The position numbers were made by a program, and so were the translations under genes. Below, in pieces: positions 20,119-29,398 of a stretch of DNA of 64,000 nt. The notes under the pieces were generated by a model that did not search any database, was not told where the DNA came from, and was given only the letters and a program-made list of their open reading frames with translations. The stretch's first letter is position 1. Each line of letters begins with the position of its first letter. The stretch spans positions 62,001-126,000 of the forward strand of contig JAGHJS010000028.1 of the NCBI GenBank assembly GCA_017886545.1. The letters run 5' to 3'. This stretch comes from Clostridia bacterium (GTDB lineage Bacteria; Bacillota; Clostridia; Christensenellales; Borkfalkiaceae).

Positions 20119-20640
20119 TTATTGTTTGACGGGCGAAAGCACCATCGAGATGTTGCGCCCTTCGCTTGTCGGCTTCTTGTCCATGACCGCCTTGCCTTCA
20201 AGCATCTCAAAAAACTTGTTCATCACATCTACGCCGAGTCCCGGATGTGCGTTCTGCCTGCCGCGCAGGCGGATGGACACGAGCACTTTGTTCCCCGATT
20301 CAAGGAATTTCTGTGCCTGGCGCGATTTAACGTTCAGATCGTTCGTATCGATGGTCATAGAAAGGCGAACCTCTTTGAGTTCGACCATCTTCTGGTTGCG
20401 GCGGTTTTCCTTCTCTTTTTTACCGAGATCGAATTTGTATTTGCCGTAATCCATGATCTTGCAGACGGGCGGGATCGCCGTCGGCGAAATTTTGACCAGG
20501 TCCAAATCGCTCTCTTCGGCGAGGCGCAGCGCCTCGTGCGAACTCATGACGCCGAGCTGCTGCCCGTCGGCGCCGATCACTCTCACTTCACGATCGCGGA
20601 TCTGCTCGTTGATCTGATGCTGACTTTTGATGTTTGCCAT
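20119..20640 (-). CDS. infC: Translation initiation factor IF-3
   Basis: A 173-residue two-domain factor that binds the 30S subunit and checks the initiator tRNA and start codon. Typical segments are QINEQIRDREVRVIGADGQQLG, ICKIMDYGKYKF-like PPVCKIMDYGKYKFD and the C-terminal FLESGNKVLVSIRLRGRQ. The start is an ordinary ATG with an AAAGGAC ribosome site, not the rare AUU or AUC used for IF-3 autocontrol in many bacteria. It heads the operon and has its own promoter and leader. Confidence 0.96.
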   Translation of the reverse strand: MANIKSQHQINEQIRDREVRVIGADGQQLGVMSSHEALRLAEESDLDLVKISPTAIPPVCKIMDYGKYKFDLGKKEKENRRNQKMVELKEVRLSMTIDTNDLNVKSRQAQKFLESGNKVLVSIRLRGRQNAHPGLGVDVMNKFFEMLEGKAVMDKKPTSEGRNISMVLSPVKQ

Positions 20641-20816
20641 GTACCGTCCTTTCCGTCTTTATTTGCCGCGAGGCAATGAAAAAGCGGATCTGAAAAGACC
20701 CGCTTTGCATAAACCGAACCGATCGCCGTGCATAAGAAACACATCGGCGGATACATCGTATTTATGGCACTTGAAGCACGTAAGCCGCAAGGCGAGAAGG
20801 TCTTTCTTCTGCTTTC
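20641..20816 (-). ncRNA. infC leader with attenuator (probable L20 leader)
   Basis: About 176 transcribed bases lie between the promoter and infC. A hairpin at 20681-20706 (7-bp stem, mismatch, 2 bp, small loop), followed on the minus strand by a T-rich stretch, can act as an attenuator. In Bacillota this leader is commonly the L20 leader, which folds like the L20 site in 23S rRNA. Position supports that; I cannot confirm the fold. Confidence 0.55.
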
Positions 20817-20822
20817 CAAAAA

Positions 20823-20851
20823 AGTATACCCTATCGCCGCAATTTTGTCAA
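20823..20851 (-). promoter_or_regulatory. Promoter of infC-rpmI-rplT
   Basis: On the minus strand: perfect TTGACA, a 17-base spacer, and TATACT. It begins about 30 bases after the thrS stop, with no terminator between, so infC may also receive thrS read-through. Confidence 0.8.
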
Positions 20852-20880
20852 CGGTTTTTACAGCCTCTTTCCCTTATTTT

Positions 20881-22788
20881 TTAAAAAACCGTCTTTTCGT
20901 CGTTTTCTTTCTTTACGCGCGCGGCAAACTCTTCGACAGCCATCGCGCCCACGTCGCCCTTTTCGCGCATGCGGACGGAAACCGTCCCTTCCTCGCGCTC
21001 TTTGTCTCCGACGATGAGCATGTACGGCACTTTTTCGAGCTGCGCTTCGCGGATCTTGTAGCCGATCTTCTCGTTGCGCGCATCCGTTTCGGCGCGCAGT
21101 CCCTTTTCACGCAGCGCCGCTTCCACGCTCTTTGCATATTCGAGAGACTTATCCGAAACAGGCAGCACCTTCACCTGCACGGATGCGAGCCACACGGGGA
21201 ACTTGCCCGCATAATGCTCGATGAGGATGCCGATGAAGCGCTCGATGGAGCCGAACACGACGCGGTGGATCATGATCGGGCGATGTTTCTGCCCGTCCTC
21301 GCCCGTATACTCCGCTTCGAAGCGCTGCGGGAGCTGGAAGTCGAGCTGAATGGTGCCGCACTGCCAGGTCCTGCCGATGGAATCCTGCAAATGGAAGTCG
21401 ATCTTCGGGCCGTAGAACGCACCGTCGCCCTCGTTGACCACATATTCCAGCCCCATCTCATCCAAAGCAACACGCAGGGCGTTCGTAGCGTTCTCCCAAT
21501 CCTCGTCGCTGCCGATGCTGTTTTCGGGGCGGGTGGAAAGTTCGACGTGATATTTGAACCCGAACAGCGTGTACACCTCGTTGATGATGCGCACGACACC
21601 CTTGATCTCGTCCGTGATCTGTTCGGGCAGCATAAAGATATGCGCGTCATCCTGCGTAAAGCAGCGGACCCGCATCAGCCCGTGCAGCTGCCCGCTCTTT
21701 TCATGGCGGTGCACGATGCCCAGCTCGCCCATGCGGATAGGAAGATCTTTATAGCTGTGCGGGTTGAGTTTATACACGAGCATCCCGCCGGGGCAGTTCA
21801 TGGGCTTGATGGCGCAGTCCTCCCCGTCGATCTTCGTCGTGTACATATTCTCTTTGTAGTGATCCCAATGCCCGGATGTCTCCCACAAGCTGCGGTTGAG
21901 GATGATCGGCGTCTGTACTTCAACGTACCCTTCGCGGGTGTGGATCTGCCGCCAAAAATCGATGAGGATGTTTTTCAGGACCATGCCCTTGGGCAGGAAG
22001 AACGGGAAACCCTTTCCTTCGTTCATCATCGCAAACAGGCCGAGCTCTTTCCCGAGTTTGGTATGGTCGCGCTTTTTTGCCTCTTCCAGCATGGTGAAGT
22101 AAGCGTCCAGCTCCTCTTTTTTGGCAAAGGCGGTACCATAGATACGGGTAAGCATCTTGTTCTTTTCGTTGCCGCGCCAGTACGCCCCCGCGATGCTCAT
22201 AAGTTTGAACGCTTTGATCTTTCCCGTGGAAGGCAGGTGCGGCCCGCGGCAGAGATCGGTAAACCCGCCCTGTTTATAGAAGGAGATCTCCTCCCCTTCG
22301 GGCAGATCTTTGATCAGTTCGACCTTGTATTTTTCGGAGTACTTGGTCATGAGCTTGATCGCGTCCGCACGGGGCAGCGTAAACCGCTCGATGGGAAGAT
22401 TGCTCTTAATGATCTTTTTCATCTCCGCCTCGATCTTGGAAAGGTCCTCCGCGGAAATAGGCGTTTTGAAGTCGATGTCGTAATAGAACCCGTTGTCGAT
22501 CGTCGGACCGATCGCAAGTTTGCTCGTCGGGAAGATCGCTTTGACCGCCTGCGCGAGCACATGCGCCGCAGTATGGCGGTAAACCTGCAGCCCCTCCTTA
22601 TCCTTCAGCGTGACGATCTCGACCTCGGAATCCTCCGAAACCGTAGAATTGAGGTCGACGAGTTTGCCGTTCACCTTTGCGGCGACCGCGGCGCGCGCAA
22701 GCCCTTCGCTGATGTCCTGCGCGATCTGTTTGCAGGTGACGGGCGCGTCGTACTCCCGTTTGTCCCCTCCCTTGAGTGTGATGATCAT
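20881..22788 (-). CDS. thrS: Threonyl-tRNA synthetase
   Basis: Charges tRNA-Thr. The 635-residue class II enzyme shows the N-terminal TGS domain, the editing domain (HTAAHVLAQAVK), the catalytic core with the zinc site cysteine in MNCPGGMLVYK, and the C-terminal anticodon-binding domain. It is preceded by a T-box leader, so expression should rise when tRNA-Thr is uncharged. The gene order ytxC-thrS-infC is the one known from Bacillus. Confidence 0.97.
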   Translation of the reverse strand: MIITLKGGDKREYDAPVTCKQIAQDISEGLARAAVAAKVNGKLVDLNSTVSEDSEVEIVTLKDKEGLQVYRHTAAHVLAQAVKAIFPTSKLAIGPTIDNGFYYDIDFKTPISAEDLSKIEAEMKKIIKSNLPIERFTLPRADAIKLMTKYSEKYKVELIKDLPEGEEISFYKQGGFTDLCRGPHLPSTGKIKAFKLMSIAGAYWRGNEKNKMLTRIYGTAFAKKEELDAYFTMLEEAKKRDHTKLGKELGLFAMMNEGKGFPFFLPKGMVLKNILIDFWRQIHTREGYVEVQTPIILNRSLWETSGHWDHYKENMYTTKIDGEDCAIKPMNCPGGMLVYKLNPHSYKDLPIRMGELGIVHRHEKSGQLHGLMRVRCFTQDDAHIFMLPEQITDEIKGVVRIINEVYTLFGFKYHVELSTRPENSIGSDEDWENATNALRVALDEMGLEYVVNEGDGAFYGPKIDFHLQDSIGRTWQCGTIQLDFQLPQRFEAEYTGEDGQKHRPIMIHRVVFGSIERFIGILIEHYAGKFPVWLASVQVKVLPVSDKSLEYAKSVEAALREKGLRAETDARNEKIGYKIREAQLEKVPYMLIVGDKEREEGTVSVRMREKGDVGAMAVEEFAARVKKENDEKTVF

Positions 22789-23066
22789 ACTTGAAATACC
22801 TCCCTCCGTTTTTATGAAATGGTTCTGATAAATAAAAAAGCGCCTTAAACAAATCGTTTAAGGACGCAAACATTGCGCGGTTCCACCTTAATTGCAGCGT
22901 TCGCTGCCGCTCTTTGCCCGCCTTTTGAAAAGGGGCGGAAAAACTTTTGCCGAAAGGAGCGGTTTCCTCCGGGCGGGGTACGCGGAACTTGCAGCTGATG
23001 TTCCGCTCTCTGGGGCATTGCCCGCGCGGCATACTTGTCTCCCCTCTTATGCGGCTTGACTTTTGT
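22789..23066 (-). ncRNA. T-box riboswitch controlling thrS
   Basis: Read on the minus strand, the leader holds the diagnostic T-box sequence AAGGTGGAACCGCG (around 22875-22888), an upstream Stem I with AGAGAG and a distal-loop-like segment (around 22985-23010), and a terminator (22834-22867) that competes with the T-box antiterminator. A candidate ACC (threonine) specifier lies in the CGTACCCCG stretch near 22978; this codon choice is tentative. Uncharged tRNA-Thr should favour the antiterminator. Confidence 0.9.
22834..22867 (-). terminator. T-box terminator hairpin
   Basis: Stem 22840-22850 with 22856-22867 (one bulged base), a 5-base loop, and a T6 tract on the minus strand. This is the regulated terminator of the thrS leader. 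Confidence 0.85.
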
Positions 23067-23072
23067 GTTCTT

Positions 23073-23101
23073 ATTCTACCCCTTTCCCCGCCGTTTGTCA
23101 A
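23073..23101 (-). promoter_or_regulatory. thrS promoter
   Basis: On the minus strand: perfect TTGACA, a 17-base spacer, and TAGAAT, just before the T-box leader. Confidence 0.82.
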
Positions 23102-23144
23102 CGATTTTAAGGGGCGTTCCCGACGGAATTTTCGGGCGCGGCGG

Positions 23145-23849
23145 TCAGGCAAAAAAGCCGACCCGCCCCGCATAATACCTTCTGAGAAAACGTTCTTCGC
23201 GCTCATCCGCTTTGCCCAGGCACTCCACTTTCCCTGCCCCGCTGAGCACGATCTCACGCAAGGTGTCCGGCACCGTTTCCTCGCCCAGAAGCGACGCCCG
23301 ATGCAGTCTGCGGCAGCGCGCGTCATATACTTCGTTCCCCTTCAAAAAGACTCTTCCCCTGCTTCCGCCGAGAATATACTGCATAAACTCGATCAGCTGC
23401 CCGTTTGAAAATACCGGCGGAACGCAAGCCGCGATATTTTTCCATTTTGCCGCAAGCTCGCGCAGGCGGAACAGATAAAAGCCGTCCAGCGTATGCTCCT
23501 TTACTTCCGCAAGGCGCGAAAGGACATAGCGCTTATCGCCAGCAAGATCCGCCGCAATGATCGCAGACAACAAGATCTCCCGCTCCTCAGGCGTAAGCCC
23601 TGCGGGACAGACGTGCGCGCGGAGCAATTCGTATTTATAACCGACGCAGTACACTTCGGCGATCCTGTCCTCAACGGGAGCGCGCAGAGCCGCCAGCGCG
23701 CGTTCGCCCGCCCGCACGCACAGGATCACCCGCCCGCCCTGAAATCGGATCTCCGTATTCGCTGTGCGGCGGCAGCCGGAAAGTGCGCCTGCGGTATATG
23801 CGATATAGCGGAAGGCGCTTTCGCGCTCGGAAACGATCAGTTCATCCAT
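23145..23849 (-). CDS. ytxC: YtxC-like sporulation protein
   Basis: A 234-residue protein with the YtxC C-terminal signature (TLDGFYLFRLRELAAKWKNI...FSNGQLIEFMQYIL). YtxC is a little-studied sporulation-associated protein encoded just upstream of thrS in Bacillus, the same position as here. The predicted start ATG (23849) has no ribosome site. A CATACACT element about 15 bases upstream is a perfect sigma-E -10 with a weak AAATAAT at 13-base spacing, so a mother-cell promoter is possible but would leave almost no leader. Biochemical role unknown. Confidence 0.72.
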   Translation of the reverse strand: MDELIVSERESAFRYIAYTAGALSGCRRTANTEIRFQGGRVILCVRAGERALAALRAPVEDRIAEVYCVGYKYELLRAHVCPAGLTPEEREILLSAIIAADLAGDKRYVLSRLAEVKEHTLDGFYLFRLRELAAKWKNIAACVPPVFSNGQLIEFMQYILGGSRGRVFLKGNEVYDARCRRLHRASLLGEETVPDTLREIVLSGAGKVECLGKADEREERFLRRYYAGRVGFFA

Positions 23850-23923
23850 ACGATTCAGTGTATGCAGCAGCCTGCAAATTATTTACGCCGCCTTCTTTGT
23901 AAAATTTGTACGGCACATAATAC

Positions 23924-23952
23924 TTGACTAAATGCACGGAAAATTATATAAT
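23924..23952 (+). promoter_or_regulatory. Promoter of the small membrane protein and leuS
   Basis: TTGACT, a 17-base spacer, and a perfect TATAAT. It starts about 70 bases after (and divergent from) the ytxC start. Confidence 0.82.
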
Positions 23953-23999
23953 TACAAACTATAAAGACGCAATGCGGTTCGCCCGCAGAAGGCTCACGT

Positions 24000-24335
24000 A
24001 TGGAAGACTGGCTGATCGCCCTCATCGTCATACTGATCGTGCACTATTTCTGCGCGATCTTCACAATCTGGCTTCTGCTTAAAGACAAACTTGTCGCGGG
24101 GAAGCAAATCAAAAAAGCGCCGTTGGTGCTGTGGAATCTGCTTGTGCTGTTCGTTCCCATACTCGGCCCCGCGATCTATCTTATCTGCCATTTCGCGCAA
24201 AAAAAGAAAGGCGGTACGGAAGCGCAGAAAAGCGGGAAGGTTGCGACGGGCGGCGCGGCGGCCGACACGGAGACAGATGAGGCACCCGCGGCGGAAAAGC
24301 CCGGCGATCCTGCACAAAAGAACGACGAAAATTAA
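24000..24335 (+). CDS. Small membrane protein with PLDc_N-like helices, unknown function
   Basis: A 111-residue protein with two membrane helices (about 5-27 and 40-65), the second reading PLVLWNLLVLFVPILGPAIYLI. This resembles the short PLDc_N domain (N-terminal membrane part of cardiolipin synthases), here without any phospholipase domain. The last 45 residues are a polar, Ala/Glu-rich cytoplasmic tail. An AGAAGG ribosome site precedes the ATG. It shares a promoter with leuS, 33 bases away. No function can be assigned. Confidence 0.7.
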   Translation: MEDWLIALIVILIVHYFCAIFTIWLLLKDKLVAGKQIKKAPLVLWNLLVLFVPILGPAIYLICHFAQKKKGGTEAQKSGKVATGGAAADTETDEAPAAEKPGDPAQKNDEN

Positions 24336-24368
24336 AACGCACGCCAGTGCGCGGAGGTACGTAAGTTT

Positions 24369-26789
24369 ATGGACATGAAGAACGTTGAAAGCAAATGGCA
24401 GCAACGTTGGGAAAAAAGCAAGGAAAATTATTTCAACAAGAAGAACATCGATAAGAAGTTCTATATGCTGGAAATGTTCTCCTACCCTTCCGGCGCGAAA
24501 CTGCACATCGGGCATTGGTACAATTACGGCCCCGCGGACAGCTATGCGCGGTTCAAAAAAATGCAGGGCTACGAAGTATTCCAGCCCATGGGATTCGACG
24601 CGTTCGGGCTTCCTGCCGAAAACTACGCGATCAAAACCAAGATCCATCCCAAAGACTCCACCGAAAAGAACATCGAAACGATGGAGCATCAGCTCAAAGC
24701 CATGGGAGCGATGTTCGATTGGTCCGCCGAAGTAAAGACCTGCGAAGAGGACTATTACAAGTGGACGCAGTGGATGTTCCTGAAACTCTACGAAAAAGGG
24801 CTCGCCTACCGCAAGGAGGCGCCCGTGAACTGGTGCCCGAGCTGCAATACGGTGCTTGCGAACGAACAGGTGCAGGAAGGCTGCTGCGAACGCTGCGGGA
24901 CGCCCGTCGTCAAAAAAGACCTGACACAGTGGTTCTTCAAGATCACCGATTACGCGGAAGAGCTGCTTTCGGGGCTGGATAAACTCGACTGGCCCGAAAA
25001 GACCAAACTCATGCAGCGCAACTGGATCGGCAAATCCGTCGGCTGCGATATCGAATTCACCTGCGAGAGCGGCGACACGTTCAAAGTATTCACCACCCGC
25101 CCCGATACGGTGTTCGGCGTTTCATACGTCGTGCTCGCGCCCGAGCACCCGCTTGTGCGCAAACTCGCATCGGAGGAACAGCGCGCCGCCGTCGAAGCAT
25201 ACATCGAAAACACTGCCAAGACCAATGAGATCGACCGCCTCTCCTCTTCGCGCGAAAAGACCGGCGTGTTTATCGGGCATTATGCGATCAACCCCGTAAA
25301 CGGCGAAAAGGTGCCCGTCTGGGCAGCGGACTATGTGCTCTACTCCTACGGCACGGGCGCCGTCATGGGCGTTCCCGCGCATGACGAACGCGACTTCGCT
25401 TTTGCTGCAAAGTATGAGCTGCCCGTTAAAAAAGTCATTGAAAACCGCAGCGGCGAAACCGTGCTCCCCTTCTGCGAAGACGGGATCTGCGTGAACAGCC
25501 TGCAGTTTGACGGTCGCTTCGGCGACGAAGCACGCACGGCGATCACAAATTACCTTGCTAAGCTCGGAAAAGGCGAACGCAAAGTCAACTACCGTCTGCG
25601 CGACTGGCTTGTTTCCCGACAGCGGTATTGGGGCGCGCCCATTCCGATCGTTTACTGCCCGCATTGCGGAACGGTGCCCGTCCCCTACAAAGACCTTCCC
25701 GTGAAACTCCCGTACAACGTACAGTTTGAGCCGGACGGGAAGTCCCCCCTCGCCAAGAGCGAGGAATTCATGCACACCAAGTGCCCCGTCTGCGGAGCGG
25801 ACGCAACGCGCGAAGCGGATACGCTGGATACCTTCGTTTGTTCGAGCTGGTATTACCTGCGCTACCCCGACGCCCACAACGCCAAGGCGCCGTTCGACCC
25901 TGAGATCGTCAACAAAATGCTGCCCGTCGATAAGTACGTCGGCGGTGCAGAACACGCCTGCATGCATCTGCTGTACGCGCGCTTCTTCACAAAGGCGCTG
26001 CGCGACATGGGATACCTGAACTTCGACGAGCCGTTTACCTCCCTCGTGCATCAGGGCGTTATCTTAGGCCCCGACGGCAACAGGATGTCCAAGAGCAAGG
26101 GCAATATCGTTTCCCCCGACGACTATGTGTCTGAATACGGGTCAGACGTGTTCCGCCTTTACCTTATGTTCGGTTTCTCCTATACGGAAGGCGGACCGTG
26201 GAGCGACGACGGCATCAAATCTGCCGCGAGGTTCCTTGACCGCACGGAGCGCATCGTCCGCAAGGTCAAAGACATGAAAGGCAGCTGCGAACACGGCGAA
26301 GAAGAACGGCGGCTCAATTATGTGCGCAACAATTCCATCAAACAGATCACCCGCGATCTGGAAAGTTTTTCTTTCAACACAGCGGTCGCGCGGCTGATGG
26401 AATATGTGAACGCCATGTACAAATACGACAGCTGCGAACAAAAGGACGCTTCTTTCTTCAAAGAATGCGCCAACGACCTTATCCTGCTCATGGCGCCTTT
26501 TGCACCGCACTTCGCGGAAGAGATGTGGGAGACGCTCGGGAAAAAATATTCCGTTTTCGACCAGTCATACCCCGTATGCGACGAGAGCGCGCTCATTCAG
26601 GAGAGCTCCGAATACGCCGTGCAGGTCAACAGCAAGATCAAAACAAAGCTCCGCATTCCAGCCGGGCTTTCCGAGGATGAGATCCGTACGATCGCCCTCG
26701 CCGACGACGCCGTCCGCCCCCTGGTCGAAGGAAAACCTGTCAAAAAATTCATTGTCGTCCCGAACAGGCTGATCAACATCATCGTCTAA
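24369..26789 (+). CDS. leuS: Leucyl-tRNA synthetase
   Basis: Charges tRNA-Leu. The 806-residue class I enzyme shows the HIGH motif (residues 46-49), a zinc-type CxxC pair ([18 protein letters not shown]), the CP1 editing domain ([24 protein letters not shown]), and the MSKSKGN signature near residue 575. A GGAGG ribosome site lies ten bases upstream. Unlike thrS it has no T-box before it; the space is filled by the small membrane protein gene. Confidence 0.97.
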   Translation: MDMKNVESKWQQRWEKSKENYFNKKNIDKKFYMLEMFSYPSGAKLHIGHWYNYGPADSYARFKKMQGYEVFQPMGFDAFGLPAENYAIKTKIHPKDSTEKNIETMEHQLKAMGAMFDWSAEVKTCEEDYYKWTQWMFLKLYEKGLAYRKEAPVNWCPSCNTVLANEQVQEGCCERCGTPVVKKDLTQWFFKITDYAEELLSGLDKLDWPEKTKLMQRNWIGKSVGCDIEFTCESGDTFKVFTTRPDTVFGVSYVVLAPEHPLVRKLASEEQRAAVEAYIENTAKTNEIDRLSSSREKTGVFIGHYAINPVNGEKVPVWAADYVLYSYGTGAVMGVPAHDERDFAFAAKYELPVKKVIENRSGETVLPFCEDGICVNSLQFDGRFGDEARTAITNYLAKLGKGERKVNYRLRDWLVSRQRYWGAPIPIVYCPHCGTVPVPYKDLPVKLPYNVQFEPDGKSPLAKSEEFMHTKCPVCGADATREADTLDTFVCSSWYYLRYPDAHNAKAPFDPEIVNKMLPVDKYVGGAEHACMHLLYARFFTKALRDMGYLNFDEPFTSLVHQGVILGPDGNRMSKSKGNIVSPDDYVSEYGSDVFRLYLMFGFSYTEGGPWSDDGIKSAARFLDRTERIVRKVKDMKGSCEHGEEERRLNYVRNNSIKQITRDLESFSFNTAVARLMEYVNAMYKYDSCEQKDASFFKECANDLILLMAPFAPHFAEEMWETLGKKYSVFDQSYPVCDESALIQESSEYAVQVNSKIKTKLRIPAGLSEDEIRTIALADDAVRPLVEGKPVKKFIVVPNRLINIIV

Positions 26790-26806
26790 CCGTTTTCATA
26801 GAAAGC

Positions 26807-26844
26807 AAAAAAGCGGCTGCGGTCAATGACCGCAGCCGCTTTTT
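26807..26844. terminator. Bidirectional terminator between leuS and the sulfatase gene
   Basis: A long stem (26807-26824 with 26828-26844) including GCGGCTGCGGTC, with A and T runs on its two sides. It can end leuS (+) and the minus-strand operon. Confidence 0.9.
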
Positions 26845-26857
26845 GCAACGGGATCCG

Positions 26858-29398
26858 TTAAGCTATCTTTTCAACCAATCCATCGAACGGCGCATGGCGG
26901 AAGTAGTCAAGAAAATACATTTCCTCCAATTTCTCCTGCTTTTCGTAGTAGGAAGAAAGGTCGACCATAAAATCAAATACCGACTTTGAAAAGAGTTCTC
27001 GGCGGTCGTCGGATGTGTTCATAAAGATACTGTCTATGCTGTAAACGATATAATCGTCAAGCACATACATATACTCTTTTACTTCATCCGCAAGGTACGT
27101 GACTTCCCCGTTCTCGTTCCAGACCGTGACGCACGCCCTGCCGTCGGAATCGGTAAAAAAGAGTATATCTCCTTCCATGGACTGCACTGAGCCGTTTTCA
27201 TTCACTTTTGCCTGCACATAAACATCATCCCCGGACGTATAAATATATTTTTTGAACATTCCGGACTCTCGGGAAACAAACAAGGACTCCGGCTCATCGA
27301 AAACGCTGTAGCCGTGGTAAAGATTCAGATTGTAATCGTACCCGAGAAGATCGAGGAGCGTCGGAAGAACGTCAAAGGAATCGCAGAATTTTTCGATCTT
27401 TGCTCCGCGCAAAAAGGCGTAACTGTCATCCTGCGCGCTGTGCGAGATCGCATAATAGAACGCGCCGTCATAGAAATCCGCCGCGGCAAGCCCGCTTTCC
27501 TCCATCATCTCTTCCGTAAGATCGTCTTTAACATACGCGACCCCGTCGTACAGGTCGCTTTCGACCGAAAGCGACATATACTTCCCTGACCAGAAAAAGA
27601 ACGGTATGTTATACAGTTTCAGGTTCCAGACCTGATCCTCTTTGACGTTCTTCAGCGCATATACCTGGTCCGAATAATAAGCGTTGTGATCCGCGTAAAA
27701 GACGAACGTCGTATTGGACAATTCGCCGCTCTGCTGCAATTCGTGGAGCAAGCGGTTGACGCCCACGTCGAGATCCATCAGCCCTGCCTGATAGCGCTTG
27801 TACCGAAGATATACATCCGTCGGCACCGGTTCGCCCGTTTCCTCTCCGGCAGACGGATCCGTTTCTTCGCTGCCGTCCGAAGACTCCTCTTCATATTTAT
27901 CCGCCGTGAGCGCAAATTTTTCGTCGATATAGGACCCCGGTGCAGGATAGTCGTCGATCCGTTCATAGTAGATCTCCAACTCTTTTACAGTACAAGCTGC
28001 CGAAAATGCATCTTTCTGTTCCTGCGTCCAATCTGCCGAGTAATCCCCGTATGAGATCAGGTCCTCATAAGAGCCATGGCTGATCAGCGTCATCATTTGC
28101 GTATAAAAAGCGCTGTCCTCTTCGTCGACCCTGGTATATGCGTCAAGATACTGCGATATCATTTCGCTGTCGCGGTCAAAGTCGTAGAAGCCGTTCTTAT
28201 CATAGTAGCCGTTTATCTTTTCAAGCGTATCGGCAAAAGCCGCATGCTCGAACCCGTATACACCGCCGCCGAACGATTCATTCCGGTTATAATACGTGGC
28301 GTTCCCCGTGTGGAAATAATTGGTCGTATACCCGTTGTTTTTCACGATATTCGGCAAGGAAAATGCCAGACCCTTTTCAAGGATCGCTTCAAACGAGTTT
28401 TTGTCCTCGATCGGATAGCTTCCCAAAACCGACATGGCTTCGGAATGATTGGTTTTATCGCGCGTGATATAATTCGTCATCGCCACGCCCTGGCTTGCCA
28501 GGGCATACAGCGTCGGCGTATATTCGGAATTGATCCCGTACCACTCGCCCGACTCGATCACGATGAGCACGATATTCTGCCCGTCCAGCATGCCCGTCAT
28601 GATCTGATCGCTTCCGCCGTACGGCGACAGATCAAGGTCCTCCAGCGACGAACTTCTGCTGCCCTCGGCAAAATAAGAATGCAGCGCCTCTACGCGTTCG
28701 GCAACATCTTCGTCGGTCAGATTCGCTTCATCGATATCCGCGATAAAATTTGCTATGTTCTTATAATAAAAACTGAATGTACCGAACGACCTCAGCGCTT
28801 TTGCCGTGACGAATTGCGTCGAATAAAGATAGCCGTCGTCCTTGTAAATATACATCGGATCGTTATCATCGGCACGGACGAAGGTGCTTTTTTCCGTAAA
28901 ATACAGAAGTTCGGAAAGCCCCGCCACAAGCAGCGCAAGGAACAGGACAAGCACGGTCGTCTGCCCGTGTCTGACGCATTTGACTTTTACCCTGCGGCAT
29001 ATGACGGTGACATACGTGATCTCAAGCGCCAATATGACCAAAAATATCCCGATGATATAAAAATTCAGATATTCCAGACGGAAAGCGCCTACGGCAGCGT
29101 TCGCGACCGAGAAGAGCGAAAGCACGAACACAAAGCCGCTCATATCGTACAAAATCTGATTGACGACCGACAAAAAGCACTGCAGGATCAGCAAAGCGAC
29201 AATAACGACCGACTGCGCACGGAAAGAAGGAATGATGTAGACCACCGCCGTCACAATAAGTATGCAGGCAACATCAAGCCAGACATACTTCGGAAGCGCG
29301 CCGAACCCCATCATCAGGAACGTGATCATTTCGACAAGGCAGGCAACAACGAAATAGCTGCCGGCGAGCAGCAGCTTTTTCAACAGGACCCCCTTCAT
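26858..29398 (-). CDS. LTA-synthase-like membrane sulfatase/phosphoglycerol transferase
   Basis: An 846-residue protein with five or so N-terminal membrane helices and a large extracytoplasmic alkaline-phosphatase/sulfatase-fold domain. NIVLIVIESGEWYG is the first metal motif, and T in RDKTNHSEAMS is the expected catalytic threonine; FVFYADHNAYY supplies the later Asp-His metal pair. LtaS enzymes polymerise glycerol phosphate onto a glycolipid anchor; other members modify glycans, so the product is uncertain. An insert (about residues 500-530) is rich in Glu, Ser and Thr. It overlaps the aspartokinase gene by 4 bp as the last gene of a long operon. Confidence 0.82.
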   Translation of the reverse strand: MKGVLLKKLLLAGSYFVVACLVEMITFLMMGFGALPKYVWLDVACILIVTAVVYIIPSFRAQSVVIVALLILQCFLSVVNQILYDMSGFVFVLSLFSVANAAVGAFRLEYLNFYIIGIFLVILALEITYVTVICRRVKVKCVRHGQTTVLVLFLALLVAGLSELLYFTEKSTFVRADDNDPMYIYKDDGYLYSTQFVTAKALRSFGTFSFYYKNIANFIADIDEANLTDEDVAERVEALHSYFAEGSRSSSLEDLDLSPYGGSDQIMTGMLDGQNIVLIVIESGEWYGINSEYTPTLYALASQGVAMTNYITRDKTNHSEAMSVLGSYPIEDKNSFEAILEKGLAFSLPNIVKNNGYTTNYFHTGNATYYNRNESFGGGVYGFEHAAFADTLEKINGYYDKNGFYDFDRDSEMISQYLDAYTRVDEEDSAFYTQMMTLISHGSYEDLISYGDYSADWTQEQKDAFSAACTVKELEIYYERIDDYPAPGSYIDEKFALTADKYEEESSDGSEETDPSAGEETGEPVPTDVYLRYKRYQAGLMDLDVGVNRLLHELQQSGELSNTTFVFYADHNAYYSDQVYALKNVKEDQVWNLKLYNIPFFFWSGKYMSLSVESDLYDGVAYVKDDLTEEMMEESGLAAADFYDGAFYYAISHSAQDDSYAFLRGAKIEKFCDSFDVLPTLLDLLGYDYNLNLYHGYSVFDEPESLFVSRESGMFKKYIYTSGDDVYVQAKVNENGSVQSMEGDILFFTDSDGRACVTVWNENGEVTYLADEVKEYMYVLDDYIVYSIDSIFMNTSDDRRELFSKSVFDFMVDLSSYYEKQEKLEEMYFLDYFRHAPFDGLVEKIA

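Noticed and set aside
20728..22794. A 688-codon plus-strand frame antisense to thrS
   Set aside because: thrS is complete with promoter, T-box and motifs; the antisense product has no recognisable domain.
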